DNA of 64,000 nucleotides from Strongyloides papillosus (Eukaryota > Nematoda > Chromadorea > Rhabditida > Strongyloididae): the NCBI GenBank assembly GCA_005656395.1, contig SRSI01000044.1, forward strand, positions 1,426,001 through 1,490,000, read 5' to 3'. Below the pieces are notes generated by a model. It had not been told where the DNA came from. It worked only from the letters and a program-made list of their open reading frames with translations, and made no database searches. A program made the translations under genes and the position numbers. Positions 1 to 13,111 of this stretch are shown in pieces. Each line of letters starts with the position of its first letter. Position 1 is the stretch's first letter.

Positions 1-3000
1 TCAATGTAAATATCATTTTCATTAATCTCATTTTCTTTTTTTACCTCATCAACTTCTTTGCGAAATTTTAATAAAAGTCCCTGACTTTTCATATTATTAA
101 TATAGTTATTTAATTCAGGGAATTTTTGGCCTTCATTAAATGTCACGCTTTCTTCATCCCCTTTCCATGTCATAAAATTTTTATTTGGTTCTAATAAATC
201 AAATGACATCGGCAAATCTTTACATTCTGCACAATTTTCCATGTAATTATAAAGTGTTTTTTTATATTTGTGGGGATTAAAGCTCTCATGACAAATCTCT
301 TCATTTTTAATCTCGTTTTCATTATCTTCACTGATGTTTAATGTCTTAAACATTTTGTTTACATCTTTCCCAGTATTCCCCATATCATTTGAGGGGGATA
401 CCTTAATGTATGTTTTTATCATATGATTAGCTCCTATAATAAACCAACCAATACCTTTAAATTTTCTATATGCTTTAATGCCATTTTCGGACGGCCATCC
501 TTTAGCAGTTATTGCTTTATGATATATTGGTAATGTTATACCATCTGCCATAATACCGTATGATTGCATTAACTGAAAGACTCTATAACTCCAATATGGT
601 TTCCCATAGAAACCACATAAATGTATGAGAACTCTAAATGGCTGTTGGTCTAAAATAATTGCTTTTGTATCCAATAAATTAAAAAGATAGTTTATCCCTA
701 AGTTCAACCCCAATATCTTGTTATCAATTTTTTGCAAAAAAGATGGTAGTAGTGAAAACCATATAGCATTAATTTCAAAGAATATTATTCTTGGCCAGGA
801 AAAGGTTGCTTCCGTTAAATGTGAGTGTATCTTTTCTTTCTCGCATTTAAATTCATATACACTTCTTAATACATTTAAATTTCTTAACTGTGGATCTTTT
901 GTTAACATTTCGCAACTATCTTTTAAGCCAACTGCTGTATTAACAAAATCTAAATCATACAACTCACAATTTAATTGATTTGGGAATTGGGTAAATTTCT
1001 TAACTTTTTTTAAAACTGTTGTAGAACATTGAATATCTGCTTCAATCGTCTTTATAAATAAATGGGCATCTTCAATATTATAATTTACATTTGGTGATAC
1101 CTCGCATTTACGACAAATATCATCAAAGAAGAAGTAAAATTCATTCTTTTCAGAAGAAAAAATTCTTTCTTGTATGAAGTGACGGAACATTTGAGTGTTT
1201 ACGAATGTTTTGAAAAATGGCAAAGTTTGACGGTCCTTAGAACGAATAAATTTCTCAAAATCAAAAACATTTTGGATATCTTTTAAATTATCTAAGTATG
1301 GAGCTTTTTTTAATGGTAGTATACATTCATCATACCCTTTTAAGAGAGCAGACATAAATTTTAAAAAATACCACCTTATTTTGAGATTTGCTTTTTCAAC
1401 TGTTTTAAATGTTTCAAAGTGAGTGTCACGCGATATTAAACTGGAGTAAGCTCTCATTTGTGAAAATGAATCATATCTATGTAGTGATTCTAAGTCACTT
1501 CTTAATATTTTTAGTGGAGTTGATGGAATAGAATTCATAAGTCTTTTAACTTCATCATTTGATAATGAAGATGATTGAGTATCAATACCAAAAAAAATTG
1601 CATCTGTTGATTGGTCACCCTCAACATCAAAATATTTTGAATCAATTCCTGCAATTACTGGTACAGGTGATTCACATATTATGCTTGCTTCACTAATACA
1701 TAGTGGTACATAAGGACATTGCCAGAAGAGTGGGAAAATTAAGGACACAAATGTTTCACATATCGGTGAGAGAGTATTATGACGCATTGAGTGAAATATT
1801 AATGTTCTTTCTTGAAGGATACATAAAAAGATTGTTATCATGTTTTCAACACCTAACTGATTAAGACAATCAAAAAGTCTAGCACCTGATAGTGGCATTT
1901 CTGGAATATCTTGTAAATTAAATAAAATTTTTTCATTAAATAAATGGAGACGAAATTGTGGTAACTTTGGTGCTGGATTGACAACTTCATACATCTTAAA
2001 AAGGAAGAAATTATAAAAATAGAGAAATTGTAACTTACTAAATATGATAATACCCTTTCAACGGGTATCTTTGAACTACTGTTTATCAAATTATATCTCC
2101 TTAACATCTCCAAAATCGTCTTAAATCCTTCCGTAAATGGAAATTTCGAGATAAAAACAATTGTTTTATTCTTCAAAATAATTAAATCATCATTTGTTGA
2201 GTCTAATGATAATTTCGTTATTTCATTATCACCTGCCTCAATTGGTGTATATAATGTTATCCCATTATCAATTAGTCTTTTTCTCATCTCATTATACTCT
2301 TTTTTATCAATTTTTCTTTCAAATTCCTCACTACCCTCACCTTTATTACTACTTGAGTTGTCATTTTTTGATATATTCGATACCTCATCAATATTAAGTT
2401 TTTGTTTTTGTTCATCATTTAATTTATGATTATGTAGTTCGTAAAATGTCAAACAAGTTGCATATGTTTTTTTTGCTTTATCATCAGTCAAAACAAATGA
2501 AGATACTTGATCTTCTGGATATGGTTTAGTAATTGGCCAACAAACCACCTCAACACCATTAGGCATACAAAAATTTGCAACATCCGGTGATATCACTTTA
2601 CAACTATCATTTGAGAATGAATCCAATATTTTCGGAGAGTATGATATTGAACGTCTTGCTCTCCTACTTTTTTTATAACAAATATACATATTAGACGCTG
2701 TTAAACTTTTGTTAAAAACTTTGTCAATTTTGTAAAATGATGCAGGGCATTTTTCGTTGTTTGAAGCATTAATAACACAAATGTCAGTTACAACTTCATT
2801 TGTACTTATCTCTGACACTGTCTTTAAACGACGAAATGTTAAGTATACTTGTTTATTCTTATTACCACTAATGTTTGCTGAATTTCCATATCTTGTTTGT
2901 GTAATGGCAACAGAATCAGCCATTAATTGTTCACCATTTGACTCATCAAGAATACCAATATCAACAATAGGCATTTTTGAGAAGCCACGTCGTATTGTAA

Positions 3001-3375
3001 TAAAACATTCTGTATGTTTTATAGAACTATGTAACAAATCTGCAACAGTTCCCCCTGGTGTACTACTTATAATTTCATAGTCATCTTTAACCTTAAAAAA
3101 AATTCTTTCATAAATATATAATTAATTATATATAAGTGTATGTGCTAATAACTTACACTTTCTTTTAAACGAGGAAATACTAGTTCTATGTCAATAATTG
3201 GTTCTTTAGATGTTTCATTTTTACTAACAACTTCAACGTCACTGTTACAATCAATCTGTCCAACAATACAAAAATTTTCATATAATGTTTCGTGTTTTTT
3301 TAAATTTTTATATTCCTTATTGTCATTATCATTCTCCTTTCCATTTTGTAATGAACCAGAGGATGCTTCATTCAT
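1..3375 (-). CDS. DENND4/Crag-type DENN-domain Rab guanine-nucleotide exchange factor, N-terminal part (runs off window)
   Basis: Three exons join in phase 0: 3375-3157, 3091-2039, and 1994 to the window edge, all with GTAAGT donors and TTTAAG-type acceptors. About 1,088 residues are visible. Residues ~25-220 form an MABP-like domain with repeated motifs (EPIIDIELV, MPIVDIGIL, VTDICVI). The u-DENN domain follows, with SPDVANFCMPNGVEVVCWP. The core DENN domain lies at ~445-555 (LIFHSMRHNTLSPICETF, FWQCPYVPLC, PVIAGIDSKYF). A PPR-like stretch occurs near 880 (FRVLIHLCGFYGKPYWSYRV). This MABP plus DENN order is diagnostic of DENND4A-C and fly Crag, which activate Rab10/Rab11-type GTPases in polarised membrane trafficking. 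The ATG at 3375 is the only near start and sits 19 nt after a TTTTGTTATAG acceptor, a likely trans-splice site. The frame is also open back to that acceptor, so an upstream coding exon cannot be excluded. The C-terminus is missing only because of the window edge. Confidence 0.92.
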
Positions 3376-6300
3376 TTGAATAGCTAAAGTATTTTCTATA
3401 ACAAAATATTTAAATTATGTAAAAAATAATTTTTGGTTCAAATATGTATATTATATTTTTAAATATTTCCCAATATACAATAAAAAAAAGAAAAGATAAA
3501 TAAAATAAATATATTTTGAAAGAAAATATTATTTTCTTTCTCTGACCTTTTTAAAATAATATATAAACAATTTTATAAACAATCGAGGAGAGTATATATA
3601 TACAATATTTTTAAGATGGAAAATTTTAAGAAAATATAATATATATTAAGTCAGTCATGAGGTAAAATTAAAGAGTTTCGCTACGTGGAGCTAATATTAT
3701 ACATGTCTATCAATATTAAAAAAACATTTGGAATGGCGAAATTAATATTTAATAAAAGTGTATGTATATATCTTAGCCGTAAATTTTTTTATTTATTAGT
3801 CATTCTTTCATAAATATATTGTAGTATAATTCATATATCATACATATTTTTGTACATTCTTCTACAAAAATATAAAAAAAGATGCACAATAACTGGGGTT
3901 CACTCTTCCAAAATAAATGAACAGGGGTTATAGATAAGAAATTATATATTATTGTTGTTTTTTCGTTATTTAATACAATTTAATTACATACCTTGATCAG
4001 TCATCATCATAAAATCACATAAATATCTAATTTTTTTAAATTACATACAATCTTATTTTTTATTTTAACGAACAAAGCTGGGATAAAATGAATCATCGTA
4101 AAAAATGTTGTGTATTTTTAAAAAATAAATGGTTTAATTTGACAGCTTTTAAGATTAATAAGAATAGAAATAAGAATTTATTTTAAGGAAAATTTTATAT
4201 TATATTTTAGGGGAACATTTGTCATGTCACAAGATTCTTTGTACCATACTTTTTATTTTTTGCCTTTCAAGAAAATTTAATGTTCTTTGTATTTGAATGT
4301 GTTTTATTGTTGGAAAAGAAAAATATTCAAACAATTACTATTCATATAAAAGTGGAGTATCCCAAATTAAAAAAAGATTTTTACTCTTTTTATTGAAACT
4401 TTACTATCATGCAAGATTTCGAGATTAAGGTTGATGAAAAGAAAAAAGATTAAGTAAGAATTAAGTTTCTATGTCATTATCATATGACAAAGGTATTATT
4501 TTGTTATTCTTAAAAGTTTATTTTTTTCATAAAACTTTCATGATAACCTTTTGATAGGACATTTAGAAAAAAATTTTTTGCAAATACTAGCCATTTTAGA
4601 TTAACAAAAGGATTTTGTTAAATTATTTTACATATTCATGAGACGTAGAAGATTAATACTTTTCCCTTTCATTCTTCATTTTATTTATTAAAATATGTAT
4701 GAATAAAATATAAAGTATCAAATTTTATATGGTAAATGATTTACCTAAAATAAACATAATTATATGTCAAGTAATTTTAGACTAATAATTATAACAATCC
4801 TCCTAAGGGTTTCAAATTCCTTCCAAGTAACAGACAACTCACTCTCTTTTTTCAATGTTAAACTTTTAAAATATTTAAAATTAATTATTTACAAATTCAT
4901 GACAAAAATAATTCTTTGGTTGAGAAAGTCTTTGACATTAACCAGACAGTGTAATTTAGAAGTATGAAAATTTTAATTAATTATAACATTTTATTTTTAG
5001 ACTTTCAAGTCCAATGATTGAATAAGACATTTAGTTACATTTAAGTACATGTCAATCTTTTGGGACAAATTTGTTTACCGCTCTGTTATTTACATCTGCT
5101 CTTAACAAGTACATAAATGATAATTATATTTGTGAAACAGACAAAATATAATTAGTCACATTCAAATTTTTTCAACCATTTTATGATCTTAAAAATAATC
5201 CTTATTTAAGATATGAATAATTTACACTCGGAATGTTTGTACGATGATAGAAAAGTAATAAAATTATTTTGCAAAAAAATTTTTTTTTATCATCAAATTA
5301 AAGATACTTAAATAATTTTTAATTATAAATTTTCATTTGATATTTAATATAAACGTTTCTAAATGTATCATATATAAATATAGAGATTCTTTCTTATTTC
5401 TCACAGAAAATATTTTTAAATAACTTTTTAATTCATGCACGAAAACGATAGTATTGCATAATAGAACAGAAAATTTTACGTAATCTTAAAGATTTGTGTG
5501 AAATTATAGTAGTTTGATGATGACGTATGGGCAAGAATATCTCAGAAATTATTCAAAACTCAAAGATACATGTCTATGAAACATTAACAAACGGAAATCA
5601 CTTTCAGAAAATTTATATATAATTATATCTAATCATTGAGAATATCTAATGAATATCATCAATTCTATTAAACAATTTAAAATTTAAAAAAAAATTAGTG
5701 TACTAAGAAACTCCTCACAAATTGTACTTTAAAATATCAAAATAAAAAATTACAAGAATAGTTTTTAAAAATAGGTATTTTATAATAAAACAATATTTAA
5801 ATGTTCTAAAAATTTCCTCGTTATAAAATCGTTTATTTTAGACGCTTTTTATATATTGTTCTTTTGAAGTACATGAACTAATGGGGATATTTTTATATTT
5901 AGAATGCAGATAGTTTTATAAAAAATTCTCTTAATTATTAAATAAACAAATTAATGTAATTATAATTATTATATGTACTTAACTTTACAATTAAAATTGA
6001 ATCTTTGATAATTATTTTAAAATGTTTGACCATTATCTTATTTCCAACATCAAAACAAATTATTATCCCGTTATTGGCATATAAATATATAACAGAAATG
6101 ATACAATTTTGTCATTTAAATGTCTAGATTTTAACTATTCCTTAACAATAAAAATATAGTGTTTATTTTATCATGAATATTTGATACCTCCCATATTTTT
6201 AATCTCTTAAATCCCAGACTAATATTTCAGTGATTTTTTATAGGTTAATTATATGTCTCTCTGTGCCCTTTAGGTCTATTAAAAGGCGGATAAAAATTGA

Positions 6301-6500
6301 TGAGAAGTAAGAGAGTTCCTTATTTAGATCCCACCTTCTAAAAGGAAATTCCATAATAACGTTATTTTTGACCAATCTTGATAGAGGAAAAGAAGTTTAC
6401 CCAAAGCTACGCCTTCTATTATGACAACCTTAAGGTTAATATTATTTAAGAAGAGGATTTCATTTAAATTATATCACTTCACCAAATTTAAGTTTTTGTA
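3376..6500. other. Intergenic region between divergent DENND4-like and insulin-like genes
   Basis: About 3.1 kb of AT-rich DNA between two divergently transcribed genes, so it should hold both promoters. No ORF with family resemblance, RNA gene or repeat was recognised. A 67-codon ORF at 4764-4967 is low complexity and was not accepted. The last 250 bp before the insulin gene (about 6240-6440) are less AT-rich than the rest and may contain promoter elements, which is inference. Confidence 0.6.
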
Positions 6501-6512
6501 CTTTTTTTCTAG
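6500..6512 (+). promoter_or_regulatory. Probable spliced-leader trans-splice acceptor of the insulin-like gene
   Basis: A pyrimidine tract ending in TTTTTTTCTAG lies 29 nt upstream of the ATG at 6542, with no matching donor exon upstream. This is the usual arrangement at trans-spliced nematode 5' ends. Inferred from sequence only. Confidence 0.55.
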
Positions 6513-6541
6513 ACTTTGTTACTATTCATTTATTTGTAATA

Positions 6542-7041
6542 ATGTTTTTAATTGGTTCAATATCATCCCTTAACAAAGCCCTCCATCTTTTACTTATTAT
6601 TGGTTCACTTGTTGTAATAGTTAACTGCCGCTTCAATAGAAACCCATGGTTATCTTTCATGGAATCTAATGATGATCAGGTTCCACTAAATCCTTATGAT
6701 GGCTATGTAAAATCTAGACAATTAAGAAGTTCTAATGGATACCCATATTTAGAAGGCTATGTGTTTAAAAAACGTAGGGACCCAAGAGAGCTGGTAAAAA
6801 GTTGTGGTAGACTTCTTATGGATAGGGCTAAAGAAGTTTGTAGGCAATGTCATGTATATGACTGGAAAAGTGTAAATAGTATGTTTTTTTTAAATTTTAT
6901 AAAAACTATTATTTTCTAGGGAAAGTTTCATTAGCTGACCAGTGTTGTAAAGGAGAATGCTCTGATAATCAAATTGCTACAACTTGTTGTGTTGAAACAC
7001 CATCAACTACTCCTAGTGCTGAATATTTTTCATTAATATAA
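6542..7041 (+). CDS. Secreted insulin/IGF-family peptide with short B-A linker (nematode beta-type-like)
   Basis: Two exons, 6542-6878 and 6920-7041, are joined by a 41-nt intron (GTATGT...TTTTCTAG) in phase 1 and give 152 residues. Residues ~12-29 form a signal peptide core (ALHLLLIIGSLVVIVNC). A 45-residue pro-segment ends in a KKRR furin-type site (76-79). The B chain has Cys88, Cys100 and Cys103, with the insulin C-x11-C spacing. The A chain has Cys121, 122, 126, 135 and 136, with the canonical CC-x3-C-x8-C pattern. The extra Cys103 and Cys136 could form a fourth disulfide, as in C. elegans beta-class insulins such as DAF-28, which also carry the processed propeptide before the B chain. 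Only 17 residues separate the chains, with one dibasic RK (113-114) encoded across the intron. It probably acts as a ligand of the DAF-2-type receptor. Which C. elegans ins gene is orthologous cannot be told. Confidence 0.9.
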
Positions 7042-7130
7042 AACAACAACAGAAAAACTAAATCCACTCTGTATCGATTAAAAATCATTTCTCTTTTTTT
7101 CTAAGCTTTACGTCATTTCTAATGTTCACA

Positions 7131-7136
7131 AATAAA
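7131..7136 (+). terminator. Poly(A) signal of the insulin-like gene
   Basis: A canonical AATAAA lies 90 nt after the stop codon at 7041, in the sense strand. It is a normal position for a short nematode 3' UTR. Confidence 0.6.
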
Positions 7137-7149
7137 AGCAGAAGTGGAT

Positions 7150-8893
7150 TTACACAACACCTACATAATAATATAAAAACAAAAAATAACATAATGATAA
7201 GAAAAATAAAGACTATGGAATAATCTTTTTTCAATTTTTTACAGACCATTTTATCATTTAACATTTATCTTACACATAAACTGATAGGCTTTATCTTTTT
7301 TTACCATATATTAAATCTTTTCTTGTGATATTCGCAATAAATTTTATTTTAAAAATAGAAAATCTTTATTTTTAGCTTGTTTTTTGTTTCAATGATTTTT
7401 AATTAAGAATTATTTTACAGAATGCTCTACGATTTTTTGATAAACGTTTTCAATTTATTCTTATTATTAAAAATGATAAAATATTAAGGATTATAAAAAC
7501 GGAGATTTTAATAATGATTTATTTATAAATAATTAAGATACATCTTTTGTTTATAACTTACTTTTTTTAATACAAATATTAATATATTTAAAAATTGATT
7601 GGTATGTAATGATTATGAGTTCAAATATTTAAAAGTACCATATATAAAGATTAGATTATTGAAATAATTATATCATTATATTTTAATTATTTTACCAAAA
7701 TACAAAATAATGTAAGAAGTCTCTTTACTATTATTAGAAACATTATTTCTAAAAGATTTGTTTCTTAGGAAGTTGAATAGTATCTAATTGCAATAATCCT
7801 CTTGTCACTTATTTTTAGTTGCCATGAGACAAGAATAAACTATTTTTGATACTATATATAATTAATAATATCCTATTAATGTTAAAAGAGAGCTTGATAG
7901 ATAAATAAATAATAAACATTCAATTACTATATTTTGAACTTCATTCAAAACGTTAATTTTATTAATTAGCATAAATTTATTATAATTGTAAAGAAACATT
8001 ATTTTAACTATATCAAAGACACATATTAAACATTTAATAACATATTTATTCATCTACAGCATCAGAAGAAATAATTTTATGTTCTTTGGTAATTTAAAAT
8101 TTATCTCTTCAAAATGGTAAATAATAATAAAATTGAGCTATTAAAGTGCAGAGATACCTTAAAAAATGAATTATTTATGTTTCAATATTACTATATCCAG
8201 TTGATTGTTAATGAATTCAAAATTACATATAAATTTTCATTTTAATGATATAAAAAAGGCTTTTTTAAATAAAAATTTTATTAGTAAAAAAGAAATCTTT
8301 CATTTTACAATATATATATATTTTGTAATATTTTTAAAATGTTTAAAGATATCTCGCCATAAAATTGCACGGGACAAAATATTAACTTTTAAATTTTAAT
8401 GAATTTTTTTTTCTTTTTTTAATAATTTTTCGTTTTTATTTATATCAAAGTAAGAAGGTTCTTTTTTTATTTCTAAGTATACGTGTCTTGTGCGACTATC
8501 ATGCCTATAACATTTATGAAACACGCTAAATTTTTCTACTCTTCTAGAATGTTATTGAAAAGATTACAGTAATATTCTTTGAATTAGTTAAAAAAATTGA
8601 GCAATGTTATAAAAATAACACATATATATAAAACTATAATAAAAAGAGTATAAATAGACTTACAAAAATAGTTAAATCAAAAAAGCATATAACCCGTAAG
8701 TCTAAGAAAAAAAAATAATATAGTTATTATTCAAATAAAACTATAATGTTAAATTTGTACGAGATCTTTAAACTCTAGCACAAAATTTAAAAAATTATAA
8801 TAATAATAAAATGAAAAATTAATAATAAATGGCCTAGTAATATAAAAAATCTAAAAAATATTAATACATTATAATGAGATAATAGTATATATA
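7150..8893. other. Convergent intergenic region between the insulin-like gene and Patched
   Basis: About 1.7 kb lies between two 3' ends that face each other. It is low-complexity AT-rich sequence. The short ORFs at 7862-8053 (-) and 8205-8399 (+) are compositionally like random AT-rich DNA and match no family I know. Nothing else is seen. Confidence 0.6.
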
Positions 8894-11800
8894 TTATTCC
8901 ATTGCATTTTCATGCGTTGTTGGGAATGTTACAGAAGACCGAGTTTTTATTCTTCTATTTGGAAGATCGATATCACGGGAAAGTGGTGGTGGTGGAGGAA
9001 GACGTTTTCTGTTTCCTTTAATTTTGATCTAAAATAAATAAAAAATATTTTAGTAAATATATTTGCAAACCATTTTAAACGTACCTCTGTATTTGGACCA
9101 AATAGTGATAGGAGGACTGGCATAAAGATTAAACCATTTATAAGACCGATAATAATTAATGCAGACATTATTATGAAGAAGTACTTTACGACAAATTCAA
9201 ATTCCGAAAAACCAAGCATTAAAATTCCTAGCAATGTTGATATTGCACCATGAATAACTGGTACAAATACTCTATCAATTGCCATTTCCATACGCTTTTG
9301 TCTAGAACCAAGTGCCGTTAAATATGAATACATAACATGTACAGTAAACTCAACGCCAATACCAACAGCAGTAATTAATGAAACTGCTGAGACAGGATTT
9401 AATTTAATTCCAGAATATCCTAAAAATCCTGCTAATTCTAATGTCATTATCATGAGAGTAAAACAAATACATGCTGAAGCCCAAATATTAAATAATAATA
9501 TTGTAATTACAATAAAAACAGCAAATGTAATTATTGCTATTGCTTTTAAAATTGTAACATTAAGATTTAAATATTGATCCCAGAAAACAAATGCAATACC
9601 ACTAGGGAAATTATCAACACCAAGTTCTGTATATCTAGAACAAATAGCTCTAACTTCTTTTATCATTTGTACAATTGTTTCTGTATCAGATAATCCAGTC
9701 ATATAAAACGGTATCTCACTATAACGTGGTCTTGGAACAGGTGGTATAAAATATCTATATGTCATATTTCCAGTACCTTCCTTTAATTTATATAATGGTG
9801 GATAAAATTTAGCCTGTGAAACAGTATAAAGCATTGATTCATATTCATGCCATCCATATAAATAATTATAAAATCCTTCTTCATTTACAATACCATTTTC
9901 AATTAATTTAACTTTTCCAACACGTGAACAATCCTCTTTATCACCATAACTACACAATAATGAGTATGCTACCTGTAAATCTGGATATTTTACCTCTTCA
10001 GAACCATTTAATATTCTTTTATCGAAATCAACAAGTAATCCATCAGAAGCAGCCTTATCAATCTTTTCTTGTAACCTCATAAGCCAATTCTTAAAAAGGT
10101 CCATCCAAAATGGTTCACTTGGTTGGCCATCAGCATTTTTTACAACATAACTTAATCTACCAACATCACTACGAAGATTTTCAATTAATTTTTGTTTTGT
10201 AGCAAAATCTACATTCTCACCACGAATGACTAGTGACATAGGATAGAAACTAAAATAACGATCTCTGGCACGTAGAAAAGCTGCTGGTGCTGTATGTTCT
10301 GGTAAGACATCACTTAATTCTAATCCTTGTTTAATACTAAATGTTCCTAAATAACCAATTACTCCTAATGTCAAACCAAATATAAGAATTAATGCTTTAA
10401 CAGCTTTATATCTTAAAAAGGGTATGTAGTATTTTCTTAATAAACGATGGATAATTCCTTTAGCTGGTAATTGATCACTACACCCATTAATGTCATCATC
10501 ATCATTTCCTTTAATGAAATTTAATGATTGGTATGCATTATTATTATTTATTGAGACTGCAGTTGATCGTGATAATGCCCTCTCAATAATACTTTCATTT
10601 CTAATACTAACTCTTGTATTATTGTCACCATCACCATATCCTCTATCCTCCTCTTCATCAGAGTACGTCCCTTCATAGGAACAACAAAAAACATCCCTTC
10701 TACCATCTTTGAGGCGCCTTAAATCAATAGATATCATTGCGAGGAAAATTGTAAAAATTCCAATCAAATTAAATGTCAACAATATACATGATTGAAAACA
10801 AAATGATCGTAATGCTGGAATAGGAAGAACAGTTCCAGCTAAAAATGATAAAATGTTATTTGTACTTGTCATAAGTATTGACATTCCTGTTTCTTTTAAC
10901 AATACACCAACTTCATTTTTTTTAACTGATTTTGTCACAGTATGATAGTTATGAAGTAACAAAAACATATTATCAACACCTATTCCTAATGTTAAAAATG
11001 GTACTATTTGAGTTGTTGCTGCATTAAATTCAATTCCAAGCCATGTAGAGACACCAAGACCAGCAATACTTGATAATGTAACACTTAATACACCGAAAAA
11101 TGCTAAACCAACAGATGAATCGTGTGATAATTTATAGTTTCTTATTTTCCCTTGTGAATACATAGCATAAACAATCATAAATCCATATCCAAAAAAGATG
11201 ACACCATAATTAAATTGACAAAATTCTGATAACATATCACCAATTGATGTTGATGCTAATGGATGAAGGCGTCTCCTTTCAATTTTAGTATCAGGGTAAT
11301 CAGGTTCGGAGTAAAAATTTAATTCATGGTTATATATAGATTGTGTAAAATTTCTCTGCCATACTTTTAAAATTTCTTTAGCCATATCAATATTCCATTC
11401 CTCAACTATATTACCTTGAATTAATTTTTTATTTCTTGATGTTTGGTTATTAGCAAATGATGCATAAAATTCTTTAGGTGATGAAACAAGTATAATTGTT
11501 TGCATAGCTTCAGCTGTCATCTCACCATTATCAGTATTATTTATACCACCAAATATCATATTTTTTGACCAACTCATGACACCCCTAGCAAAACCTTTAC
11601 AACCATTTTTGACAATATCACCATATTTTGGATATTCTGGGTATGATGTCTTATTAAATAACTCTTCAGCTTCTATTTTATTATTTCTAAGGTAATTCAT
11701 AAATGATTGTCGGTATGAATTATAATAGGTATCATTTGTTGATTGTTTGCGATTAATGGTAATAAAAAAGAAGTCAAAAGCATCTAAAGAATCAACAAAT

Positions 11801-13111
11801 TTACTCAATACACTATCAATACTAATATTTTTTTCTTTAAGTGTCTCTTTAAATATATTAAAAGCCGGTAATGCATTGTAATAATTTGGTGATGTTGTTG
11901 GACATTCAGGGTCTAGTGGATCTATACATGGACGATCAAGGTAACCCATACCTATTTCACTCCTATCAAAAAATTCTTTCATTGTTCCAAGATTGGTAAC
12001 TTTTGATAAATCATCAATAACTTGTTTTGGATTAATATTTGTCCATTTTAATGTATTTTCCTCTGGTAATTGTGTTATATAACCAAGTAATGTAATAGTA
12101 TTAAGTTCTATAGGTGGGTTAGGTCCCATTGGTTTTGAACCTTCAAAAAAGCAATCAATTGGTGTTATCCATATACAAGGTATTAAACTTTCAATAATTG
12201 GTTGGTACTCTTTTGCCATTGAATCACCTTTTATAGATAAATCTCCTGGTTTAAAACATATATCATCAAGTGTCCAATTTAATCCATATAGATTAACAGA
12301 AATATTTTTTATTTGTTTCATCAACTCAACATGTTCTAATAATTTATTTTTTGTCAATAAATTTTGACCATCCTCCTCACCAGTTTGTATTAAAACTTGA
12401 TAACTACCACCATTTTCATCTTCATCCTTATAATTTTCTAGTTTAGCATCTATAAAAGGCTTTATAAAGTGTTCCTCCTCATATTGACTCCAAACATTTT
12501 TGCGAGACTCAAATTCTTTTTAAGATTAGAGTAAAAATTAATTTCAGAATTTAAATGTCCACCCTCTGTAACAATAAGTATAATAAAAAATAAATTTTAT
12601 GCGTATTATATATGGATGACTTACTGGGAACCCATAATTTAACAATATCATCCTCAAATCTAACATGTTGAAGGCCAATAGTACACATTAAGAATAATGA
12701 GACAACAATTGTTAAAATTAACCAAGGCTTCTTTTGAACACATGACGCCAACATATAAACGTTATTTTGTATTACACTCCTTATTGCTAGCGTTGGTATA
12801 CTACCTTGAGCATTATCTAAATATATTTGTTGTAATGTCATATCAGCATCACTCATCGTTGGATGGAGACTAAATTCACGTTTCCATTCCTGTGAATAGT
12901 CACCTGAATTTGATTTACCGACAAAAAATTTTCTCCATGATTTTATATATCTCGTTAATCTTGTTGTTCCTATATCTCTATCATCCTCAAATTCATTATT
13001 TATATTGTTACTTTGTGAATAATCTAATAACCTTTGACCTTGTCTTGAATTTTCAGGTGCTGTCTCACCATCTGTGTTTTTACCCGTTGGGGCTTCAATC
13101 AATGTTAACAT
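8894..13111 (-). CDS. Patched family 12-TM sterol-sensing-domain protein (PTC-1/PTC-3 type), with one apparent frameshift
   Basis: Exons are 13111-12625, 12565-9085 and 9028-8894. With one extra base in an A5 run (12517-12521) the total is 1,367 residues in frame. TM1 is at ~130-147, followed by LQHVRFEDDIVKLWVP. The sterol-sensing domain (~612-775) contains IEFNAATTQIVPFLTLGIGVDN, then the Patched signature RRDVFCC. The second RND half ends with GIGVEFTVHVMYSY, DRVFVPVIHGAISTLLGIL and FMPVLLSLFGPNTEV. These match true Patched rather than the PTR, Dispatched or NPC1 families. The tail (45 codons) is basic and has five consecutive prolines. Patched proteins export sterols and, in most animals, restrain Smoothened. 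C. elegans lacks a canonical Hedgehog-Smoothened route, where Patched serves lipid homeostasis, moulting and cytokinesis. An alternative model with intron 12624-12516 also stays in frame but loses a conserved segment. Whether this is PTC-1 or PTC-3 is unresolved. Confidence 0.9.

Noticed and set aside
4764..4967. 67-codon ORF on the plus strand with a hydrophobic start
   Set aside because: Composition is what random AT-rich DNA gives, with no family motif, no acceptor and no cysteine pattern.
6870..6873. GTGTAA and GTAAAT donors for the insulin intron
   Set aside because: GTAAAT at 6872 breaks the A-chain frame. GTGTAA at 6870 keeps frame but is a much weaker donor than GTATGT at 6879, which also keeps frame.
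8205..8399. 64-codon ORF between the insulin-like gene and Patched
   Set aside because: Ile/Phe/Lys/Asn-rich with no recognisable domain, in a convergent intergenic region.
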